From the NCBI RefSeq assembly GCF_902686445.1, contig NC_062218.1, positions 10,887,015 to 10,951,014 on the forward strand: a DNA stretch of 64,000 bases. The letters run 5' to 3'. Both the position numbers and the translations under genes were made by a program. The notes below the pieces were generated by a model. The model did no database searches. It saw only the letters and a program-made list of their open reading frames with translations, and was not told the DNA's origin. Shown here piece after piece: positions 59,757 to 64,000 of this stretch (position 1 is its first letter; each line of letters opens with the position of its first letter). The stretch is from Sciurus carolinensis (lineage: Eukaryota; Chordata; Mammalia; Rodentia; Sciuridae).

Positions 59757-59837
59757 GACAAGATTTGCTCAATCTGATGGATTCCGCCTTTGGGTCCCCT
59801 TCTCCCACCCGGGAGAAGTCTGCTTTTACTTTTCTTT

Positions 59838-59843
59838 AATAAA
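59838..59843 (+). terminator. LTR polyadenylation signal
   Basis: AATAAA is followed by AGCTTACTTTC. It lies in the likely R region and would act in the 3' LTR of the transcript. Confidence 0.7.
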
Positions 59844-59910
59844 GCTTACTTTCTACCTGCGCTTGCCTTGGCGTGCTTCTCTGGCATTATACTTCAACAC
59901 CTGAGGAAGC

Positions 59911-59928
59911 AGGACTCGTCACCGGTAA
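59911..59928 (+). promoter_or_regulatory. Candidate primer-binding site (weak)
   Basis: The text 'aggactcgtcaccggtaa' shares CTCGTC and CCGG with proline-type sites of gammaretroviruses, but it lacks the initial TGG. The tRNA cannot be named with confidence. Confidence 0.25.
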
Positions 59929-59968
59929 ACGGCGGTATCAGATTTAGAGGTTCCACTGAGATCTACGC

Positions 59969-59980
59969 CGAGGTAAGTGA
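59969..59980 (+). promoter_or_regulatory. Putative major splice donor
   Basis: The sequence CGAGGTAAGTGA closely matches a strong 5' splice site (cut after AG at 59972) and lies about 60 bp past the LTR, where retroviral donors sit. Confidence 0.6.
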
Positions 59981-61061
59981 ACTTCTCTCTCCACACACCC
60001 CACATCTGTTTGAAGTGCATCTTTCTATCTCTTTCTTTCTGGGGGGCAAAATGGGCACCTGTCGCTACTTAAATGCAGCTAGTGCAGCCGCCATTCTTCA
60101 AGACTCAGGTGAGAGGTTCCTGGCCCAGGCAGTTTCCAATCACCTGCTCTTTGCAGACCAGGCATGTTGGACTCTGCCAAAGCCGTTTCCTACTTTTCTT
60201 TCCAGGCCCGGAGCGCAACTGGCGTCAGTACATAGTGTCCCTAGTCCTGACATACCCAGGATGCATGGAGGCGGAGGAAGAGTTGGAATGACTGCGGGGT
60301 TCTCTGGCCTGGGCTACTCTGGGGTGGATCCCAAAGCTTCCTTCTCTGAACTCCCCCTTCCGACTGCCCTAAGGGGTCTCCAGGGTGATGGGTTGACCAA
60401 TGGCACTGAGTGAAAGCGCCAATTACCTTTGCCTCAGTATGGGCCATACAGTACTTCCCCCACATCCACTCCCTCCTGGATGTTTCCCCTTTGCTCGTGG
60501 ATCAGGCATTAGGCATTTAGATGGTAGGATCAAGAGAAAGACATGGGACAATTAGTAAGAAAATGCCCAGGTCACCTTTGTTTGCATATTTAGCCTTTGC
60601 TAGTTTGTTTAAAGTTCTACTGTGCTTAAATGTGCTCACCATGTTCTAAGTTGCAAGGAGGATGTATTTTAAATCAGCCCCTCACTTGAATCCCTCAGAG
60701 AAGAGGGTAGTATATGCCTAACAACCAATAGGTTTCCCCCTCATCCTCTAGAGATTCCTTTAGTCTACAAAATAGGCAAGAAGATGTGTAATTTTTCCTT
60801 TGTTGTGGTTCTCTCTTAATTAGGAATTTATAGTGACAGGGAGGAAAGCAGTAATGCCCTTAAGTCTGAATCCTCCAAGGGTCTCTAGCACAGAGCAAAC
60901 TGGGACCCTAGCACCTTGCCAAAGACCAGAAATAACTTTTGCAAAGGCAGGTAGTGAGAGATGGGTTTTCTGCAGCAGACTGAAGCTCAAACTTAGGCAG
61001 ATGTCCCTAAAAATGGTCTCTGGCCTGGGCGCCTAAGGTCTATTTCTTTTCTTCCACTCAG
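59981..61061 (+). other. ERV leader (about 1.1 kb)
   Basis: No gene is seen; several stops occur in all frames. A 207-codon run starting at 59790 crosses the LTR end and is not a viral gene by position or content. The leader ends with a pyrimidine-rich run and CAG directly before the gag ATG, which looks like a splice acceptor. Confidence 0.55.
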
Positions 61062-61388
61062 ATGGGAGCTTCACTCTCAATAGTATTGCCAGGTTCACCA
61101 CTAGCCTGCATACTGAAAAACTGGGACAAATTTGACCCACAGACACTCAAGAAAAAACACTTCATTTTCTTCTGCCACCAGGCCTGGCCTCAGTACAAAC
61201 TCTCTGATGGAGAATCCTGGCCGCCAGAGGGAAGTATAAATTTTAATGCCATTCTACAACTTGATAGATTTTGCAAAAGGGAAGGAAAGTGGTGTGAGCT
61301 ACCTTATGTTCAAACCTTTTTTACCCTAAGGGAAAACCCCAAATTATGCCAACAATGTAAAGTAGACTCAGTCAAAACACTGCCATAA
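61062..61388 (+). pseudogene. gag: ERV gag: matrix-like part
   Basis: The run starts Met-Gly-Ala-Ser at 61062; Gly2 would be the N-myristoylation site that carries Gag to the plasma membrane. The following [12 protein letters not shown] and a cysteine-bearing [10 protein letters not shown] stretch (residues about 36-45) fit the matrix part of class I ERVs. The start is chosen because of the MG motif and its place after the leader. The open run stops at 61386-61388, and the downstream capsid lies in another frame, so this Gag cannot be made whole. The 61389-61519 gap should hold the p12-like spacer; its reading is broken by a stop. Confidence 0.8.
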
Positions 61389-61519
61389 GGGAAGAAAACC
61401 TTAAAGAATTACCTACTGAGTGAAAGGAATCATGGGGATCCCCCAAAGCTCCATTTTCCTCTAATGTCCATCAGCAGGGCTCCTGTTCTCCATACCCTGG
61501 TCTTTCTCCATCTGCCCCA

Positions 61520-62266
61520 ATGGACAGATCGAATATACTACCTCTCCAGGAGATTCCAGGAGGAGAATTTGGACCAACTAAAGTATATAACCCTTTCTCC
61601 CTCCAAGACCTAAGACAGATAAAAACAGACCTAGGGAAATTTTCAGAAGATTCAGATAAATATATTGAGGTATTTCAAAACCTATGCCAGGTGTTTGACC
61701 TCACCTGGAAAGATGTTACACTGTTACTTAACCAGACTTTAACCTCCAATGAGAAGGAAGCCACCCTAAAAGCAGCTGAACAATTTGGGGATGACCTACA
61801 CCTTGCTCATGCCCCAGGAGCCCAAACTAGATCTAAACCCAACTATCCATCGGGAGCACAGGCAATTCCCAGAAATGATCCTGACTGGGATCCAAATGAT
61901 GAACAAGATGCTTAGAAGATCAGACACTTCCAAATGTTAGTCCTTGAGGCCCTTAAGAGAATCAAACAGAAGCCTATTAACTATTCCAAGGTTTCTGAAA
62001 TTATACAAGGTCCCCAGGAAAACCTGGCTATTTTCATGGAGAAACTCAGAGAGGCAATGAGAAAACACACCACCGTGGATCCTGAGTCCACAGAGGGTCA
62101 TTTACTTTTAAAGGACAAATTTATCATTCAGGCAGCCCCAGACATTCAGAGGAAATTACAGAAATTGGCATATGATCCTGATCAATCATTCAATGATATC
62201 CTCCGACTTGCAACTTCCATTTTTTATAATCGAGATGAAGAAGGAAAGAGACAAGAAAAAGGCTGA
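61520..62266 (+). pseudogene. gag: ERV gag: capsid
   Basis: Two runs in the same frame (61520-61915 and 61934-62266) are separated by one stop. The first gives the capsid N-terminal part (GGEFGPTKVYNPFSLQDL, then LGKFSEDSDKYIEVFQNL). The second carries the major homology region, IIQGPQENLAIFMEKL, at about 62000-62047. That region is the conserved capsid mark needed for assembly and core formation. At about 62250, in a run of A, the frame changes, and the true reading moves to the frame used by the nucleocapsid. The capsid is therefore nearly complete in content but broken twice. Confidence 0.85.
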
Positions 62267-62519
62267 AACACTGATCTTAGGCCTAAGACGAGTTAGCTTC
62301 CCTGGTGAAAACAGAGGAAAATGGAATGTACCTCAGGCCACAAAAGGGATTTGTTTCCGTTGTGGAGAGGAGGGACATTTCAAACGGGAATGTCCCCGAG
62401 CCAAACGGTCACCTCCAGAGCCCTGCCCTAAATGCCAAGACAATCATTGGAAAAGTGACTGTCCTGAGGGGCGTAGGTCCTCGAGGACAGACTCTTCCAC
62501 ACAGGAAGGCGGATTCTAA
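62267..62519 (+). pseudogene. gag: ERV gag: nucleocapsid with two zinc knuckles
   Basis: Within the open run 62172-62519 (frame +1 to the capsid), two knuckles are visible. The first is [14 protein letters not shown] at 62352-62393, a canonical C-X2-C-X4-H-X4-C. The second is [13 protein letters not shown] at 62424-62462, which has only three residues before the His. Such knuckles bind and package genomic RNA. Basic residues (RAKRS, GRRSSR) surround them. A stop at 62517-62519 ends gag; protease follows in a different frame. Two knuckles differ from the single one of murine-type gammaretroviruses and fit several other class I families. Confidence 0.85.
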
Positions 62520-62980
62520 TGGCTCCCATAACTCCTATCACTAGGCATGAGCCCCGGGTATGCTTCTCTGTAGGGAGCCAAGAGGTCAACTTCCTCTTAG
62601 ATACTGGCGCCAGTTTTTCAGTGCTCACCTCTTATCCTGGACCTCTTTCCTCTAATACTATAATGGTGCAAGGGGTGTCTGGATGACCTCTTACCAGAAA
62701 GTTTACTTCCCCAGTGAGTTGTGAGTGGGATGGGATGATGTGTTCTCATGCATTCCTGATAGTCCCAGAATGTCCTACCCCTTTATCGAGAAGGGACTTA
62801 CTTTCAAAACTTCAGACTTCCATTACAATAAATTTGGGACCACAAAGATCATTATGTTTACCTCTATTAGAATGTGATATAAACCCTGAAGTATGGACCA
62901 TGGAAGGCAAGCTTGGCCAGACAAAAAGTGCAATCCCAATTAAAGTAGTCTTAAAGGATCCCTCTGTCTTGCCACATTAG
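62520..62980 (+). pseudogene. pro: ERV protease
   Basis: The aspartic-protease signature LLDTGASFSVL is at 62594-62626, in the capsid frame, and the C-terminal mark RRDLLSKLQT follows near 62785-62815. One in-frame stop at 62684 lies between them and another at 62978-62980 ends the run. The enzyme would cut Gag and Gag-Pol as a dimer. The catalytic Asp-Thr-Gly remains, but the stops rule out a full enzyme. Confidence 0.85.
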
Positions 62981-63009
62981 AGACAATACCCACTATGCCC
63001 AGAATCAAA

Positions 63010-63614
63010 AAAAGGGCTTATTAAAGATCATCCAGAACCTCAAACAGCAGAAAATTTTAGTACCTTGTAACAGCCCATGCAATACACCAATTTGGAGAAT
63101 GCAAAAATTGAATGGGGAATGGCATTTAGTCCAAGACCTCAGAATAATTAATGAAGCAGTTGTTCCCCTCCACCCAATAGTTCCTAATCCATATACTCTG
63201 TTATCTGAGATTCCAGCAACAGCTGCTTGGTTTACTCTGTTAGATTTAAAGGATACCTTCTTCTGCATACCTCTGGACTCTCAGTCTCAGTATCTGTTTG
63301 CTTTCGAGGAACCAGGTAGTGGATCTCAATTAACCTGGACAGTACTTCCCCAAGGATTTAGAGATAGACCCTACCTATTCAGACAAACTCTGGCTAAGGA
63401 CTTAATAAAATTCAGAGATAAGACATCTGCAATTGTTCTCCAATATGCGGATGACATCCTGTTATGTGCCTCCACCCAGGAGGAATGTCAAAAGGCTACT
63501 ACAGAACTCTTAAACTTCTTTACCAATCGAGGTTATAAAGTCTCAAAAAAGAAAGCTCAATTATGTCAACAACAGGTTCAATGTTTAGGATTACAACTGT
63601 CTCAAGGAATCTGA
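63010..63614 (+). pseudogene. pol: ERV reverse transcriptase
   Basis: The frame is open from about 63015 to a stop at 63612-63614, with a Met at 63099 that is internal. RT marks lie in order: TLLDLKDTFF with the first catalytic Asp (residue 49 from 63099), LPQGFRDRPYLF (residues 83-94), and YADDILL (residues 117-123; 63447-63467) with the other two Asp. All three catalytic Asp are kept. The A-rich run at 63006-63013 breaks the frame against the protease. Full-length RT would copy viral RNA to DNA in the cytoplasm; here the enzyme is truncated after the palm. Confidence 0.88.
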
Positions 63615-64000
63615 AAACTAGGACAGGAAAGAATAACTCCCATAGGACAATGTCCTCTACCTCAGACCATAAGGCAACTCAGAGGCTTCCTAGGAATAAC
63701 CGGATACTGCAGACTTTGGATTCCTGGGTATGGGGATTAGCTAAGCCTCTTTACAGTCTTCTGAAAGATACTTTACACCAAGGAGCAACCACCCTAATAT
63801 GAGAACCAGAACATATTAAAGCCTTTAAGACATTAAAAGGGGCCCTACTCCAAGCCCCTACCCTTAGTTTACCTACTGAAGAAAAATTTAACCTGTTTAT
63901 CACTGAAAGAGGAGGAATAGCCATAGGAGTGGCAACAAAAAAAATGGACCTGTTCAACAGTCAGTAGCCTGTCTCACCAAGGAACTTGACATGGTGTCTC
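63615..64000 (+). pseudogene. pol: ERV pol: RT connection and start of RNase H
   Basis: After the stop, the connection continues in the RT frame with [17 protein letters not shown] (about 63678-63728). The frame changes near 63735, then PLYSLLKDT follows and a TGA near 63800 interrupts. Past this the reading runs toward the first strand of RNase H (about 63885-63945) and leaves the window. The short minus ORF 63751-63957 is a shadow. Confidence 0.7.

Larger units (their letters stand above)
59431..59911 (+). repeat. 5' LTR of class I ERV
   Basis: It starts TGTAGAAATA at 59431 and probably ends at a CA near 59899 or 59911. The promoter and poly(A) signals lie in the right order: an AT-rich TATA-like part at 59739-59756, then AATAAA at 59838-59843, so R would span roughly 59770-59860. 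The end is less sure than the start, because the partner LTR lies outside the window. Confidence 0.7.
59431..64000 (+). mobile_element. Class I (gammaretrovirus-like) endogenous retrovirus, 5' half
   Basis: In order I see an LTR, a 1.1-kb leader, gag (matrix, capsid, nucleocapsid), protease and reverse transcriptase; the window ends at the start of RNase H. Env and the 3' LTR would lie to the right. The gag start, a two-knuckle nucleocapsid, the LPQGF motif and the YADD box point to class I, nearest in style to HERV-H/HERV-F-type gag. That affinity is a judgement from memory of the families. The copy is defective: stops at 61386, 61913, 62684, 62978, 63612 and about 63800, with frame changes near 62250, 62520, 63010 and 63735. 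It is younger-looking than the ERVL copy because long parts remain readable. Confidence 0.9.

Noticed and set aside
59790..60413. 207-codon plus-strand ORF
   Set aside because: It starts in the LTR R/U5 part and ends in the leader; position and content do not fit a viral or host protein.

Overview
This window is a stretch of mammalian, gene-poor nuclear DNA from a rodent, most likely a squirrel-family (Sciuridae) genome. The clue is the SINE set. Several 7SL-derived B1 units are fused to a tRNA-like ID-type tail (B1-dID), alongside free ID elements that carry a long A-rich tail with an 'aaaggtattgtgcc'-type ending. There is also a recurring young L1 3' end. The species call rests on recalled repeat families, not on a search. 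I see no intact host protein-coding gene, no convincing host exon, no rRNA, no true tRNA and no CRISPR. Nothing here is bacterial or operonic.

Layout. 1-4365: a long, decayed L1 on the + strand, open at the left edge, with an internal tandem duplication of its reverse-transcriptase segment. 4366-22365: mostly AT-rich unique or unassignable DNA with scattered ID and B1-dID SINEs, short L1 3' ends, MIR/L2-like fossils and MaLR LTRs. 22366-29425: an old but near-complete ERVL-class provirus with two MLT2-like LTRs, remnants of RT, integrase and a dUTPase-like domain, and a matching 5-bp flank. Its 5' LTR is split by a MaLR LTR. 29426-34100: unassigned DNA with an old L1 fragment and a MaLR LTR carrying an ID SINE. 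34100-36500: an ancient L1 split by a younger L1 with a classic 5' inversion and by an MLT1-type LTR. 36500-47500: low-information DNA with old L1 and SINE pieces. 47633-48800: a complex L1 3'-end cluster containing a large inverted repeat and a small internal inversion. 48800-59430: further nested L1/MaLR layers. 59431-64000: the 5' half of a class I (gammaretrovirus-like) endogenous retrovirus, with LTR, leader, gag, protease and RT, running off the right edge and broken by several stops and frameshifts.

The window works as a record of transposition rather than as a set of cooperating genes. Its most informative structures are rearrangements: target-primed insertion with 5' inversion, tandem and inverted duplications, nested LTR insertions, and two proviruses of different classes. 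I did not find a new functional system. The best leads are the inverted L1 structure near 48 kb, the duplicated RT segment in the first L1, and the class I provirus with a possible leader intron just upstream of gag.
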